Source: Leptolyngbya sp. SIO4C1 (GTDB taxonomy: Bacteria; Cyanobacteriota; Cyanobacteriia; Phormidesmidales; Phormidesmidaceae). From it: a stretch of 23,442 nt of DNA. Made by a program: the position numbers and the translations under genes. The notes under the pieces were generated by a model. It had not been told where the DNA came from. It saw only the letters and a program-made list of their open reading frames with translations, and did not search any database. Shown piece after piece: positions 1 through 8,822 of this stretch. The first letter of the stretch is position 1. Each line of letters opens with the position of its first letter. The stretch spans positions 1 to 23,442 of the forward strand of contig JAAHIA010000004.1 in the NCBI GenBank assembly GCA_010671975.1, written 5' to 3'.

Positions 1-1
1 T

Positions 2-31
2 AGAGGCGGCTGAGGTTAAGCAGCCGCCTCT
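2..31. repeat. Perfect terminal hairpin at the contig start
   Basis: Bases 2-12 are the exact reverse complement of bases 21-31, separated by 8 nt. The right arm lies inside the coding sequence of the following gene. The left arm puts an in-frame TAG at 1-3. A perfect foldback at the first bases of a contig suggests an assembly or library foldback artefact rather than a biological stem, so bases 1-12 or so should not be trusted. Confidence 0.6.
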
Positions 32-753
32 TTATCGATGTCAACTATAACTTTGTCTATCGGCAGCCGCTGCTCTACGCTGCAATCCTGGCCGTTGCTG
101 GCCTCAGTGCCTATGCTATCTACGTGCTCTGCTGCTATACGCCGCGCCAAACTTGGTCCTTTGTGCTGCTTTTGATTGGCGTGACGGCACTGGCTTTGGT
201 CATTCCTGATTTGGCCTGGGGCGGTCGGCGCTCTAGCGTTGCGCGCTACCTGATTCCCGCGTTTGTGGGGGTACAGCTGGCGATCGCCTACTGCCTCTCT
301 TGGCAGATGAGCCACCGGCTGCCGGTGCGCCCAGGCTGGCAGAGAAAAGCCTGGCAGCTGACCGTGGTTACCCTATATTCAGTCGGGATACTGTCTTGCA
401 GCGTCAGCGCCCAGGCGACGACCTGGTGGAACAAGTACAACTCTATCTACCTGGTCAACGTAGCCGCTGTGGTGAATCAAGCCGAGAAGCCAACGCTGGT
501 GACCGCCGGCTATCCACCCATTGATTTGGCCTATCAGCTTGACCCGACAGTGACGATGCAGTCGCCTAGCCAAGCGATTCTGCCAGACAGCAGCGTGTAT
601 GTTTTCAGCCGCAGCTACTCTGACAAGGTATTGAGAGAGACGCTGGCTCAGAACCCGGCTTATCAAGTTGTCAAGACCTATGAATGGCGAGGAAAAGTCG
701 AACCAGCGTACGAAACGAAGGTGATGCTTTGGCAGCTAGCACCGAGCGCCTAA
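4..753 (+). CDS. C-terminal part of a GT39/ArnT-like membrane glycosyltransferase (5' truncated)
   Basis: The frame is open from the contig edge to TAA at 751-753. The internal ATG at 124 is only the first Met in the frame, because coding-like sequence runs upstream of it. The first ~110 residues contain several hydrophobic helices and a motif GGRRSSVARYLIPAF, which I associate with the last membrane helices of cyanobacterial dolichyl-phosphate-mannose-type (GT39, GT-C fold) glycosyltransferases. The last ~130 residues are soluble and periplasm-like. The N-terminal catalytic loop with its acidic residues is missing beyond the contig edge, so activity cannot be judged. It sits upstream of an O-acyltransferase cluster on the same strand with a 197-bp gap, which suggests a role in surface glycan or lipid glycosylation. 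The in-frame TAG at 1-3 lies in the suspect foldback arm. The family assignment rests on the C-terminal half only. Confidence 0.65.
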   Translation, partial: RRLRLSSRLFIDVNYNFVYRQPLLYAAILAVAGLSAYAIYVLCCYTPRQTWSFVLLLIGVTALALVIPDLAWGGRRSSVARYLIPAFVGVQLAIAYCLSWQMSHRLPVRPGWQRKAWQLTVVTLYSVGILSCSVSAQATTWWNKYNSIYLVNVAAVVNQAEKPTLVTAGYPPIDLAYQLDPTVTMQSPSQAILPDSSVYVFSRSYSDKVLRETLAQNPAYQVVKTYEWRGKVEPAYETKVMLWQLAPSA

Positions 754-878
754 CGTTTACAATAACTTCACTGACTGGCGCCGGTATCTTTACTGAGCGC
801 TTGCAGCTATTGCCAGCTTAATTACTTAGGCTATGGGGTATGGGTGTATAAATTGCACAGTTTGTCTCTGACTAACTC

Positions 879-920
879 ATTCTGATCAATTTATTCTGAC
901 CAGTTTATTCTGACCAGTTT
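879..920. repeat. Three tandem 14-bp repeats upstream of the O-acyltransferase gene
   Basis: Three head-to-tail copies of ATTCTGAYCARTTT lie at 879-892, 893-906 and 907-920. The last two are identical and the first differs at two positions. The array ends 30 bp before the ATG at 951, in a gap of 197 bp (754-950) that holds no other recognisable element. Spaced iterons like this can be operator sites, but nothing here identifies a regulator. Confidence 0.6.
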
Positions 921-950
921 ATACAGACGGCGCTGGCTACCTGCGAGAAC

Positions 951-2438
951 ATGCTGTTCAACTCCTATCTCTTTATATTCGTCTTTTTGCCAACGACGCT
1001 GGCAATTTTTTTTGGCCTCAGTCGGCTGCGGCTGACTCGCTTAGCGATCGCCTATCTGGTTATCAGCTCGCTGATTTTCTATGCCTACTGGAACCCAGCC
1101 TACTTACCGCTGCTGCTGGGTTCTGTTGTCGTCAACTACGGGGTAGGGCGGCGGCTAAGCTGGCTGCGATCGCGCGGCTTTCGGCCTAAGCCTTGGCTGG
1201 TTTTAGGCATTGCCTTTAACCTAGGGCTGATTGCCTACTTCAAGTACGCCGATTTTTTTATTTCCACCCTGCCGGTGAGCACGGCCAGCTCGCTGCGGGC
1301 TAGCCTCCAGACGGTCAATATTGCGCTGCCGCTAGCCATCTCATTCTTCACCTTTCAGCAAATTGCCTATTTGGTAGATGCCTACCGAGGGATTACCAAG
1401 CCCTACAGCTTTTTAGACTACTGTCTGTTTGTCTGCTTCTTTCCCCAGCTGATTGCCGGCCCGATTGTGCATCACAAAGACGTGCTGCATCAGTTTCACC
1501 GCATCAAGACCTTTTGTTTTTCACAGCGAAATATGGCGCTGGGCCTGGCTATGTTCACGCTGGGCTTAGCCAAAAAAGTGCTGATTGCTGATAACCTCTC
1601 GCCCTGGGTGGCGACCGTCTTTAGCCAAGCCGAGGCGGTCACCTTTATCGAAGCCTGGGTAGGGGCTTTGAGCTACACGTTCCAGCTCTATTTTGACTTT
1701 TCAGGCTACTCTGACATGGCGATTGGGCTGGCGCTGATGTTCAATATTCGGCTGCCGCTCAACTTCAACTCGCCTTACAAAGCTCGCTCAATCAGCGACT
1801 TTTGGCGGCGTTGGCACATTACCCTATCGAACTTTCTGCGAGACTACCTCTACATTCCGCTGGGGGGCAGCCGCCGGGGTGAGCCGCGACGCTATGCCAA
1901 TTTAATCATGACGATGCTGCTGGGCGGTCTGTGGCACGGCGCTGGCTGGACGTTTGTGCTCTGGGGCGGGCTGCACGGGGTCTATTTGAGCCTCAACCAT
2001 GCCTGGCGGCGATGGGGCATCGCGCTGCCGGCGCTGCTGAGCTGGGGGATTACCTTTTTAGCCGTTGTCGCCAGCTGGGTCTTGTTTCGCGCGAGCAGCC
2101 TGGCCGATGCGATCGCGCTGCTGCAGACGATGAGCGGCCTCAACGGCATCGTGCTGCCCGGAGAGGCCCAGGGCAAGCTCGGCTTTTTGACCCAGTACGG
2201 CATTCAGCTGAGAAGCTGGCAGGCGCTGTCCTATCTGCCGGTGCTCAACGGCAGCAAGCTGATCAGCCTGGGCGCGCTAGCGGCGCTAACGCTGGGCGTC
2301 GTGTGGCTGCCCAATACGCATGAAATCGTGCAGCGGCTGCGGCCGCGCTGGTGGTGGGCAGCGGGCATTGGCGCAGCGGCGGCGGTTTCGCTGCTGTCTT
2401 TAAATCGAGTTTCTGAATTCCTATACTTCCAGTTTTAG
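951..2438 (+). CDS. MBOAT family O-acyltransferase (AlgI-like)
   Basis: This is a 495-residue polytopic membrane protein of typical AlgI/DltB/PatA-like length. The MBOAT signature is clear: FWRRWHITLSNFLRDYLYIP followed by GGSRRG, then GGLWHGAGWTFVLWGGLHG, with the conserved histidine of the WHG motif at residue 329 and a second conserved histidine at 342. The N-terminus (MLFNSYLFIFVFLP) is the usual start of this family, which supports the ATG at 951 even though no strong ribosome-binding site is visible. Family members move acyl (often acetyl) groups across the membrane onto an extracytoplasmic sugar or polymer and work with an SGNH-like partner. The next gene, 13 bp downstream, encodes such a partner. 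The substrate is probably a surface polysaccharide or glycan and cannot be named from sequence. Confidence 0.93.
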   Translation: MLFNSYLFIFVFLPTTLAIFFGLSRLRLTRLAIAYLVISSLIFYAYWNPAYLPLLLGSVVVNYGVGRRLSWLRSRGFRPKPWLVLGIAFNLGLIAYFKYADFFISTLPVSTASSLRASLQTVNIALPLAISFFTFQQIAYLVDAYRGITKPYSFLDYCLFVCFFPQLIAGPIVHHKDVLHQFHRIKTFCFSQRNMALGLAMFTLGLAKKVLIADNLSPWVATVFSQAEAVTFIEAWVGALSYTFQLYFDFSGYSDMAIGLALMFNIRLPLNFNSPYKARSISDFWRRWHITLSNFLRDYLYIPLGGSRRGEPRRYANLIMTMLLGGLWHGAGWTFVLWGGLHGVYLSLNHAWRRWGIALPALLSWGITFLAVVASWVLFRASSLADAIALLQTMSGLNGIVLPGEAQGKLGFLTQYGIQLRSWQALSYLPVLNGSKLISLGALAALTLGVVWLPNTHEIVQRLRPRWWWAAGIGAAAAVSLLSLNRVSEFLYFQF

Positions 2439-2451
2439 TCGTCGCACATGG

Positions 2452-3666
2452 GTGCCGTTTATGGTTGTTAAGCCTCAGTCTCAGGCGATTGCTCCGGTTC
2501 GCCGATCTCAGCCAAAAGATCGGTACCGCTACTTCAACCTGATCTTTTTACTCACAACTGCGGTGCCGCTGCTGGCGGTCGGCTGCTTTAACCTAGTCGT
2601 CAATCCCTACGGCATCTACCGGACGCCCGAAATTCGCGGCTTCAACCAGGCAAAGCCGGCGAAGCTGACTAACTCGCGGCTGTTTAAGGCCATTGACGTG
2701 ATTCAACAGCAGCCCAATGCCGTCTTCTTAGGGTCTTCGCGCACCGAGTACGGACTCGACCCGGACCATCCAGCGCTGGCTGACTATCAGCCCTATAACT
2801 TAGCGCTGGGCGCTGCGGCACCGACCGAGCTGCTGCACTATCTGGAACATGCCTATATCAACCAGCCTGAGCTAGCGCTGGTCTTGATCAACATTGACGA
2901 GTTTATGTTCAACTCGCTCAACCCCAAAAGCCCTAACTTTGCCGAATATCGCCTCGGCAGACAGAACTTTGCCGTGCTAGATATCGTCAACACAACGCTG
3001 TCACTAGATGCTCTCTGGGCCAGCCGAGAAAACATCGTCAAAAGCCAGGCCGACCGGCGCTATCAAAGCTACGAGGCCGACGGCATGATGAATTTGCGGC
3101 CGATTGATCGCAACGAGTCTGCGACCGACTATCGCTTTCGCAACAGCATCGGCTTCTATTTTGAGTCTTTTCCCGGCCAGTACGATCTTTCTAAAAAAGC
3201 GCTCAGCGATCTGCAGACTATCCTGAAATTCTGTCAGCAGCGCGGTATTGCCTATCAGGTGTTTATCTCACCGTCTCATGCCACCCGCTGGGAAGCCATC
3301 CGCGCGGCGGGGCACTGGCCGATGTACGAGCAGATGAAGCGCGAGGTGGCTAAAATTACGCCTTTCTGGGATTTTTCAGGCTACAACAGTATCACCACCG
3401 AGCCCATTGCCGAGGGCATGACGAACTACATCGATGACTCTCACTATAAAAAGGCGGTGGGCGATCTGGTACTCAATCGGCTATATCAGCATGAGCAGGT
3501 GCCTGAAGATTTTGGTGTCCTGGTGACGCCTCAGACGATTGAGTCACACCTGGCGCGAATTCGAGCCGAGCGGCAGGCTTGGGCAGCCGACAATTCAACC
3601 GTGGTGCAGTGGGTAGAAGATATTTACGCTCAGACCAATGACGCTAACGATGACTCGCTTGAATAA
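2452..3666 (+). CDS. Membrane-anchored SGNH-like (AlgX/DltD-type) acyltransferase partner
   Basis: The product has 404 residues if GTG at 2452 is used. ATG at 2461 (401 residues) is an equally reasonable start, and neither has a clear Shine-Dalgarno. One hydrophobic segment near residues 25-50 suggests an N-terminal anchor with the rest outside the membrane. Block I of an SGNH/GDSL fold is visible as FLGSSRTEYGLD (GSS at 94-96, nucleophile probably a Ser). Near the C-terminus YIDDSHY gives a D-x-x-H pair (Asp328, His331), as expected for the catalytic Asp/His block. In MBOAT systems such proteins accept or transfer the acyl group on the outer face. Immediate linkage to the MBOAT gene and a 29-bp overlap with the next gene support one transcriptional unit. 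The family match is by motif and context; the precise polymer is unknown. Confidence 0.75.
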   Translation: MPFMVVKPQSQAIAPVRRSQPKDRYRYFNLIFLLTTAVPLLAVGCFNLVVNPYGIYRTPEIRGFNQAKPAKLTNSRLFKAIDVIQQQPNAVFLGSSRTEYGLDPDHPALADYQPYNLALGAAAPTELLHYLEHAYINQPELALVLINIDEFMFNSLNPKSPNFAEYRLGRQNFAVLDIVNTTLSLDALWASRENIVKSQADRRYQSYEADGMMNLRPIDRNESATDYRFRNSIGFYFESFPGQYDLSKKALSDLQTILKFCQQRGIAYQVFISPSHATRWEAIRAAGHWPMYEQMKREVAKITPFWDFSGYNSITTEPIAEGMTNYIDDSHYKKAVGDLVLNRLYQHEQVPEDFGVLVTPQTIESHLARIRAERQAWAADNSTVVQWVEDIYAQTNDANDDSLE

Positions 3667-5281
3667 GCTGCCGCGCCTGAGGCTGGCTAGCTGGCTGATG
3701 GCAGGTGCGATCGCGCTGGGCATGATCACGCGCCTGGTCAGCGCTCTGAGGTACACCACGTTTGATATTGGCCCGGCTCCCGACCAGATTCGCGACGCGT
3801 TTCTCTATATGGACATGCTGCAGGGTCGCCTGCCAACGCTGGGGCCGGCGTCTTCAGTGGGCGGATACAGCCTGCCGCCGCTGTACTATTTTTTAGTCTT
3901 TCCCGTGACGCTGCTGAGCCGCAGCCTGACGCTGCAGGTGCTGCCCAACGCCCTCTTTTCGCTGCTGTCGATTCCGCTCTTTAGCTGGCTAGTCTATCGG
4001 CTGCTGGCTGAGACACCGCAGCGACGGCTGCTGGCGGCGCTGGCCGGGCTCTGGTATAGCGCTCTGTTCCCCTACATCTTTATCAGCAACTTTGAATGGA
4101 ACCCGGTGCCGGTCCCCTGCTTTTTGTTTGCCTTTGTGCTGCTGATTGACTATCAGTTTAGCCATCGCCAGATTGGCACGCGGCAGCGGCTGGCCTGGGC
4201 ACTCTATGGGGCGGTGACGGCCGTCTTAGTCAGCCTGCATTCAACCACGCTGTTTGTCATGCCGGTGGTCTATGCCGGCAGCCTGCTCTGCTTTATCTGG
4301 CTGACCCGCAAGCGAGCCGCTCAGTGGCAAATGCCGGCCCTCTCGCTGCTGGTCGCCCTGCTGACGCTGCTGCCCTACTGGTATGGCGAGATGACGCGCG
4401 GCTTTGCCAACACCAAGCAGATTGCGCGGACGATTTTAGACTCTTCCGATCGCCCTGCAGCCGGACTGCTAACGCGGCTAGGACGAATGGCCTACAACTA
4501 TTTAGAACTGGGCTGGCAGGTGTATGTCAGCAGCGGCACGGGGCAGATATGGCTGGGCGGCATTTTAGCGCTGCTGGTGCTGCTGGCCGTCTGGCGGCTG
4601 AGAAACACGGCGATCAACTCGGCTATCTGGCTAAGCCTGCTGGCAATCTGGGCGGTCTACCTCTATGCCGCGTCTAACTATACCGAAGCCTATGCCTTTC
4701 ACTACAAGCTGCTGATCTTTTTTGCGCCAATCGTGCTGACGATGGCTGTACTAAGCCGCCTAAGCTGGCAAAAGCCGCTGCAGCGACTGGCGATTGGGCT
4801 ACTCTCAGGCTTCATCGCTGTCTCGCTGCTGAGCAACCTGTGGCAAGATGCGGCCTTTCTAAACAGTAAGTTTGGCGCCCATCGCGTGATGACGACCGGC
4901 GATTTGACGACGCTGGTGGCCGCGCTGCCGGCTGAGACAGTCCTGTGCGACGCGCGCTATGAACGCTGGCGCGAGCAGTACCATGCGGTTGACTATATCA
5001 GCACCTACCTTCGGCCAAAGCCGCTGCGGCTCGTCCAGACCTGCAGCGCGGGCAGCTATTTGATCTATCCCAAGTCGCTCTATTTGTTCGCTGAGAATAA
5101 CCTGTGGCCGGCGCTGACAGTAGCCAGCGTACAGCCGCTAGCCGCGCCCGCTGAGCTGGTTAAAGAAACCGCCGTAGCGCGGGTGTATCGGCTGCGGCAG
5201 GCATTTGAGCCAACGCGCTGTCAGACCTATGTGGGAGATTTCTATCAGGGAATGACCTGCTCGAATTTGATTGCCCACTGA
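3638..5281 (+). CDS. GT-C type (GT39-like) polytopic membrane glycosyltransferase
   Basis: This is a 547-residue protein with about ten or more hydrophobic helices and a soluble C-terminal ~130 residues. After the first helix it has a luminal-loop motif DIGPAPDQIRDA followed by GGYSLPPLYYF. This resembles the acidic catalytic loop and the substrate-site segment of GT-C glycosyltransferases that use polyprenyl-phosphate sugars. The start is ambiguous: ATG at 3638 overlaps the SGNH gene by 29 bp, and ATG at 3650 overlaps it by 17 bp. Overlap with the preceding gene implies translational coupling. Together with the partial glycosyltransferase at the contig edge and the MBOAT/SGNH pair, it probably builds or decorates a surface glycan. 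The specific donor and acceptor are unknown. Confidence 0.72.
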   Translation: MTLTMTRLNKLPRLRLASWLMAGAIALGMITRLVSALRYTTFDIGPAPDQIRDAFLYMDMLQGRLPTLGPASSVGGYSLPPLYYFLVFPVTLLSRSLTLQVLPNALFSLLSIPLFSWLVYRLLAETPQRRLLAALAGLWYSALFPYIFISNFEWNPVPVPCFLFAFVLLIDYQFSHRQIGTRQRLAWALYGAVTAVLVSLHSTTLFVMPVVYAGSLLCFIWLTRKRAAQWQMPALSLLVALLTLLPYWYGEMTRGFANTKQIARTILDSSDRPAAGLLTRLGRMAYNYLELGWQVYVSSGTGQIWLGGILALLVLLAVWRLRNTAINSAIWLSLLAIWAVYLYAASNYTEAYAFHYKLLIFFAPIVLTMAVLSRLSWQKPLQRLAIGLLSGFIAVSLLSNLWQDAAFLNSKFGAHRVMTTGDLTTLVAALPAETVLCDARYERWREQYHAVDYISTYLRPKPLRLVQTCSAGSYLIYPKSLYLFAENNLWPALTVASVQPLAAPAELVKETAVARVYRLRQAFEPTRCQTYVGDFYQGMTCSNLIAH

Positions 5282-5298
5282 GCGGCTAGCAAAGCGCG

Positions 5299-6084
5299 CT
5301 ATCCAGCATAGGCCCTGGCCGGACGAACGCTAGTCGTTTCACGTAGGAGATCCATAATCTCATCCTGATAGCGATGAAACTTGGGCTGGCGCTTGATGGC
5401 ATAGTCGCGATCGCGCGGCAAGTCGACCCTAATTTCTCGCTGAATGCTGCCCGGGCGGGCCGTCATCACATAGACGCGCTGAGCCAAAAAGACGGCTTCA
5501 CCCACATCGTGCGTGATCATCAAAATGCTGGTGCCGGTGCGCTGCCAAAGCTCAAGCAGAAACTGCTGCAGCGTTTCTTTGGTCTGCACATCCAGCGCAC
5601 CAAAGGGCTCATCGAGCAGCAAGATCTTAGGCTGATTGGCCAGCGCCCGCGCGATCGCCACCCGCTGCTGCATGCCGCCCGAGAGCTGCTTCGGCAGCGC
5701 CTGAGCAAAATTAGCCAGCCCCACCATGTCTAAAAAGTAAGACGCCTGCTCGCGGCGCGCCTGACGGCCAACGCCCTGCAGCTTCAGCCCAAACTCGACA
5801 TTGTGCTGCACGCTCATCCAGGGGTAGAGCGTATAGCTTTGAAACACCATGCCGCGATCGGCTCCCGGCCCGGTGACCGGCTGTCCATCGACGCTGATCT
5901 GGCCCTCGGTGGGAAAGTCGAGCCCGGCAATCAGCCGCAGCAGGGTTGACTTACCAGAGCCAGAGGCCCCCACCGCGCAGACAAATTCGCCAGTCTCAAC
6001 GTGCAGGTTAATGTCGTTGAGAGCAAGCAGCGGTCCGGTCGCCGTCGTAAATTCTTTGGACAGTTGAGAAACTTCAAGGTGCAT
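5299..6084 (-). CDS. ABC transporter ATPase of the guanidine operon (NitT/TauT class)
   Basis: From ATG at 6084 the product has 261 residues. This start has an AAGGG ribosome-binding site about 6 nt upstream (6090-6094 on the plus strand). The longer TTG start at 6105 would overlap the permease gene and is less likely. All ABC motifs are intact: Walker A GASGSGKST (39-47), Q-loop Gln82, signature LSGGM (134-138), Walker B LLLDEP (155-160) and H-loop His192. The MVFQSYTLYPWMSVQHNV stretch and overall length fit the SsuB/TauB/NrtD-like import ATPases. It is the last gene of a six-gene same-strand operon that starts with a guanidine riboswitch. It should energise import of guanidine, corresponding in order to the Synechocystis sll1082 position as I recall it. 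It converges with the glycosyltransferase gene, with 17 bp between the stop codons. Confidence 0.9.
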   Translation of the reverse strand: MHLEVSQLSKEFTTATGPLLALNDINLHVETGEFVCAVGASGSGKSTLLRLIAGLDFPTEGQISVDGQPVTGPGADRGMVFQSYTLYPWMSVQHNVEFGLKLQGVGRQARREQASYFLDMVGLANFAQALPKQLSGGMQQRVAIARALANQPKILLLDEPFGALDVQTKETLQQFLLELWQRTGTSILMITHDVGEAVFLAQRVYVMTARPGSIQREIRVDLPRDRDYAIKRQPKFHRYQDEIMDLLRETTSVRPARAYAG

Positions 6085-6097
6085 AATAACCCTTGGC

Positions 6098-6937
6098 CTA
6101 GTCAAAGGCCCATTTACAGGTGACCCGCAGCAGCCAGCGCAGCGCGATGTCGATGATAAAGCCGATCACCCCGAGAATAATTAGGCAGGCAAAGATCTCG
6201 TCCGTATTAAAGAACTTCTGAGCCAGCTGAATGCGCTTGCCCAGACCCTCATTCGCTGCTAGCAGCTCGGCTACCACCACCAGGTTCCAGGCAGCGGCCA
6301 TGTTGATGCGGAACGTGTCCAGGATATTGGGCACGGCGTAGGGCGCAATCACCTCTAGCAAGATCTGCCGCCGCGAGCCGCCCAGCGTGTAGGTCGTCTC
6401 AATCAGATGCTTAGGGATGAACTTCACAGCATCCATAATCATCAGCGTATTGAAGAAGATCACGCCGATAAAAATCAGCGCAATCTTAGGCGATTCACCC
6501 AGCCCCAGGTAGATAATCAGCAGCGGAATAAACGCCGGTGCGGGCATATAGCGAACAATGCCCATGATCGGCTCGAACAGGGCGCGAATCGTGGCAAAGG
6601 CTCCCATCGCGATGCCCAGCGGCACCGACAGCGCCGCCGCTAGCAAAAAGCCGCTGCCCACCCGAGCAATGCTGGCAAAGATATCGGGCAGCAGCACGCC
6701 CTTTTCCCACAGCCCCACCCAGGCGGCCACCACCATTGGCGGTGAAGGTAAAAATTTCGGGTTTACCAGCCCGGCGCTAGACAGGCCCCACCAGAGCGCA
6801 AACGGAACGATGACTGAGAGCGATCGCAGGCCCCAGTTCAGCCCCGGAGGGCTATCCTCAATCAGTCGCCAGAAGCGGCTAGGGGCCAAACTTCGGCGAT
6901 TTTTTAGGGTGGCTCGTTCAAGCGGCGGATGCGTCAT
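6098..6937 (-). CDS. ABC transporter permease of the guanidine operon
   Basis: From ATG at 6937 the product has 279 residues; a TTG two codons upstream (6943) is possible but less likely. A cytoplasmic N-terminus is followed by about six hydrophobic helices. The EAA-like coupling loop is visible as VIAPYAVPNILDTFRINMAA with AELLAANEGLG behind it, the pattern of SsuC/TauC/NrtB permeases. A PAPAFIPLLIIYLGLGE segment is also typical. The stop lies 13 bp upstream of the ATPase start and the gene begins 69 bp after the lipoprotein gene stop, so the three transporter parts form one unit. The family (BPD_transp_1, NitT/TauT) is clear. Guanidine as substrate is inferred from the operon. Confidence 0.9.
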   Translation of the reverse strand: MTHPPLERATLKNRRSLAPSRFWRLIEDSPPGLNWGLRSLSVIVPFALWWGLSSAGLVNPKFLPSPPMVVAAWVGLWEKGVLLPDIFASIARVGSGFLLAAALSVPLGIAMGAFATIRALFEPIMGIVRYMPAPAFIPLLIIYLGLGESPKIALIFIGVIFFNTLMIMDAVKFIPKHLIETTYTLGGSRRQILLEVIAPYAVPNILDTFRINMAAAWNLVVVAELLAANEGLGKRIQLAQKFFNTDEIFACLIILGVIGFIIDIALRWLLRVTCKWAFD

Positions 6938-7006
6938 TGCCAAGGCAGGGGCGAAAGAACTAACGGCTAGGGCATATAGCTATGCGCCTATGCTGATGCA
7001 GCACCC

Positions 7007-8050
7007 TTATGTATTCTGTTCAGCATAAGCTTGAATAAACTGATCGTCGAGAATGGCATCTAGGTCTGGCGCTTCTGGGATAAAGCCAACGCTAACCATA
7101 AAGTCGGCCATCTGCTCTGCTGCGTAGGGCATATGCTGCATGCCTTCACCGGGGCTGAAGGCTTCGAGGTTGTCTTCGAGCGTAAACATGCGCGTGCCTT
7201 CTTTGAACAGCTGCAGCTCCTCCGTTGTCACGCCGGCGCGCTCTGCCATAATTTCATCGGCGCGGGCTGGGTTTTCTTCCATAAAGGCCAGAATGTCAAA
7301 CCAGGTATTCACCAGCGCCTGCACCTGATCCGGCCTTTCATCAATTAGCGTTTGGCTCACCACCAGCAGGTCAGGAATGGCCCCCGGATAGGCTGCCGAA
7401 GAAATCAGCTCTTTGCTGCCCTCGCGCTCTAGCGCCGTCAGCCAAAAGGGCGGAAAGGCTCCCACTGCGTCAGCTTTACCCGCTGCAAACGCCGCTGCTG
7501 CCGCCCCGGTCTCTAGCGGCACAATTTCCACATCGCTGCGCTCCATACCGGCATCCTGCAGCGCCAGCGTCAGCAGAAAGTCATCGACCACGCCTTCTTC
7601 GACTGCAACTTTCTTACCGGCCAGATCTTCGATCGTATTGATCTCTTCGGCCACAATAATCTTGTCATTGCCGGCCGAGTTATCATTCACCAGCACCGCC
7701 ACTTCACCATTGACGGCATCAGCGGCGAACGAAATCGTATCATTGAGAGTCTGGCAGTTGCCATCGAGCTGCCCAGCGGCCAGCGCTTCCATCGATTCGA
7801 GGTAGCCGTCAAACCACTGCAGCTCGACGTTAGCATTATTAGCCGCAAACAGCCCCTCTGACTCTGCGATCGCCCAGGGCCACCAGCCGGCCCAGTTGCT
7901 ATAGCCAATCACCACGGGAGCCTCATCGCTGCTCGCAGCCGGTTCAGCCGGCGCTGAGGTACTCTCAGGCGCGCTACCGTTGCAGGCAACGGCAATAAAT
8001 AGGCTGCAGATAAAGGCCAGGCATAGGGGCAATAGGCGACGGTATTTCAT
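7007..8050 (-). CDS. ABC transporter substrate-binding lipoprotein of the guanidine operon
   Basis: The product has 347 residues. The N-terminus MKYRRLL plus a hydrophobic stretch ends in IAVAC, giving a signal-peptidase-II-type site with Cys23 as the likely lipidated residue, followed by an Ala/Ser/Glu-rich linker. The mature protein starts VVIGYSNWAGWWPWAIAESE and has the periplasmic-binding-protein type II layout of the NitT/TauT family (NMT1/SsuA-like), including IEDLAGKKVAVEEG and GKADAVGAFPPFW. Trp-rich and acidic segments would suit binding of a small planar cation, but that is an inference. An AAGGA ribosome-binding site lies about 7 nt before the ATG, and the gap from the upstream nickel-chaperone gene is 59 bp. 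Annotation pipelines would probably call it a nitrate/sulfonate/taurine-binding protein; the riboswitch and the hydrolase argue for guanidine. Confidence 0.88.
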   Translation of the reverse strand: MKYRRLLPLCLAFICSLFIAVACNGSAPESTSAPAEPAASSDEAPVVIGYSNWAGWWPWAIAESEGLFAANNANVELQWFDGYLESMEALAAGQLDGNCQTLNDTISFAADAVNGEVAVLVNDNSAGNDKIIVAEEINTIEDLAGKKVAVEEGVVDDFLLTLALQDAGMERSDVEIVPLETGAAAAAFAAGKADAVGAFPPFWLTALEREGSKELISSAAYPGAIPDLLVVSQTLIDERPDQVQALVNTWFDILAFMEENPARADEIMAERAGVTTEELQLFKEGTRMFTLEDNLEAFSPGEGMQHMPYAAEQMADFMVSVGFIPEAPDLDAILDDQFIQAYAEQNT

Positions 8051-8109
8051 GTGTATTCCTTACAGTTGATGTCTGTGACTGTCTAAGCGGGGGCAAATTG
8101 GCCAGGGAA

Positions 8110-8805
8110 CTATCGAGCAGCGGCTAAGGCTGAGCGGCTAGTGACAAAGCTGCGAACCCAGTCAAGCCACTGCGCCAGCCCCTCACCTGATTTCGCCGAT
8201 AGCGGAATCACTGTGACGCTGGGATTAATCTGCCGCACGTTGGCCTCAATCTGCGCTAGGTCAACCTCTAAATAGGGCACTAAATCAGTCTTAGTAATCA
8301 GCAGGCAGTCCGCCTCGCGAAACATCACCGGGTACTTCAGCGGCTTGTCTTCGCCCTCGGTGACGCTGAGCAGCGCTACTTTGGCATGTTCACCCACCTC
8401 AAACTCGGCTGGGCAGACCAAGTTACCGACGTTCTCGACAAAGACCAAATCAAACTCGGCCGGGTTAGACTGCTGCGCCAGCTGATGCAGGCCGCCCGCG
8501 ACCATCTTGGCATCGAGATGGCAGGCGCGGCCAGTGTTAATCGCAATGACGGGCACCTGCTGCTGTCGCAGCCGATCAGCATCTAGCTCAGTGGTCATAT
8601 CGCCCTCAATCACAGCCATTTTGAACTGCTCTTTGAGCGCCGCCAGCGTCTTGGCTAGCAGCTGAGTTTTGCCAGCGCCGGGGCTGCTCATCAGGTTGAG
8701 GCAGGCGATCTGCCACTCGTCAAAGTGAGCGCGATTGTGATCGGCCCCTTGCTGATTAGCATGCAGCAGGTTTATTTCTAGCGCGGCGTCGAAAGTTTGA
8801 TGCAT
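8110..8805 (-). CDS. ghaB: HypB-like nickel GTPase for the guanidine hydrolase (GhaB)
   Basis: From ATG at 8805 the product has 231 residues starting MHQTFDAAL, which matches how this subfamily begins. An in-frame ATG at 8868 would overlap the previous gene by 46 bp and add 21 residues with no family resemblance. It is a SIMIBI-class GTPase: P-loop SSPGAGKT (40-47), EGDMTTELDA, a metal site GRACHLDA with Cys95-His96, ENVGNLVCPA with Cys131, and the base-recognition TKTD (171-174). The His-rich N-terminal nickel store of many hydrogenase HypB proteins is absent. No hydrogenase genes are present; the neighbour is a ureohydrolase-fold enzyme. The established role of the Synechocystis counterpart (formerly HypB2) is delivering Ni2+ to guanidine hydrolase. 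Assignment as GhaB rather than hydrogenase HypB depends on that context. Confidence 0.87.
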   Translation of the reverse strand: MHQTFDAALEINLLHANQQGADHNRAHFDEWQIACLNLMSSPGAGKTQLLAKTLAALKEQFKMAVIEGDMTTELDADRLRQQQVPVIAINTGRACHLDAKMVAGGLHQLAQQSNPAEFDLVFVENVGNLVCPAEFEVGEHAKVALLSVTEGEDKPLKYPVMFREADCLLITKTDLVPYLEVDLAQIEANVRQINPSVTVIPLSAKSGEGLAQWLDWVRSFVTSRSALAAAR

Positions 8806-8822
8806 AGTCTTTTGGATGACTT

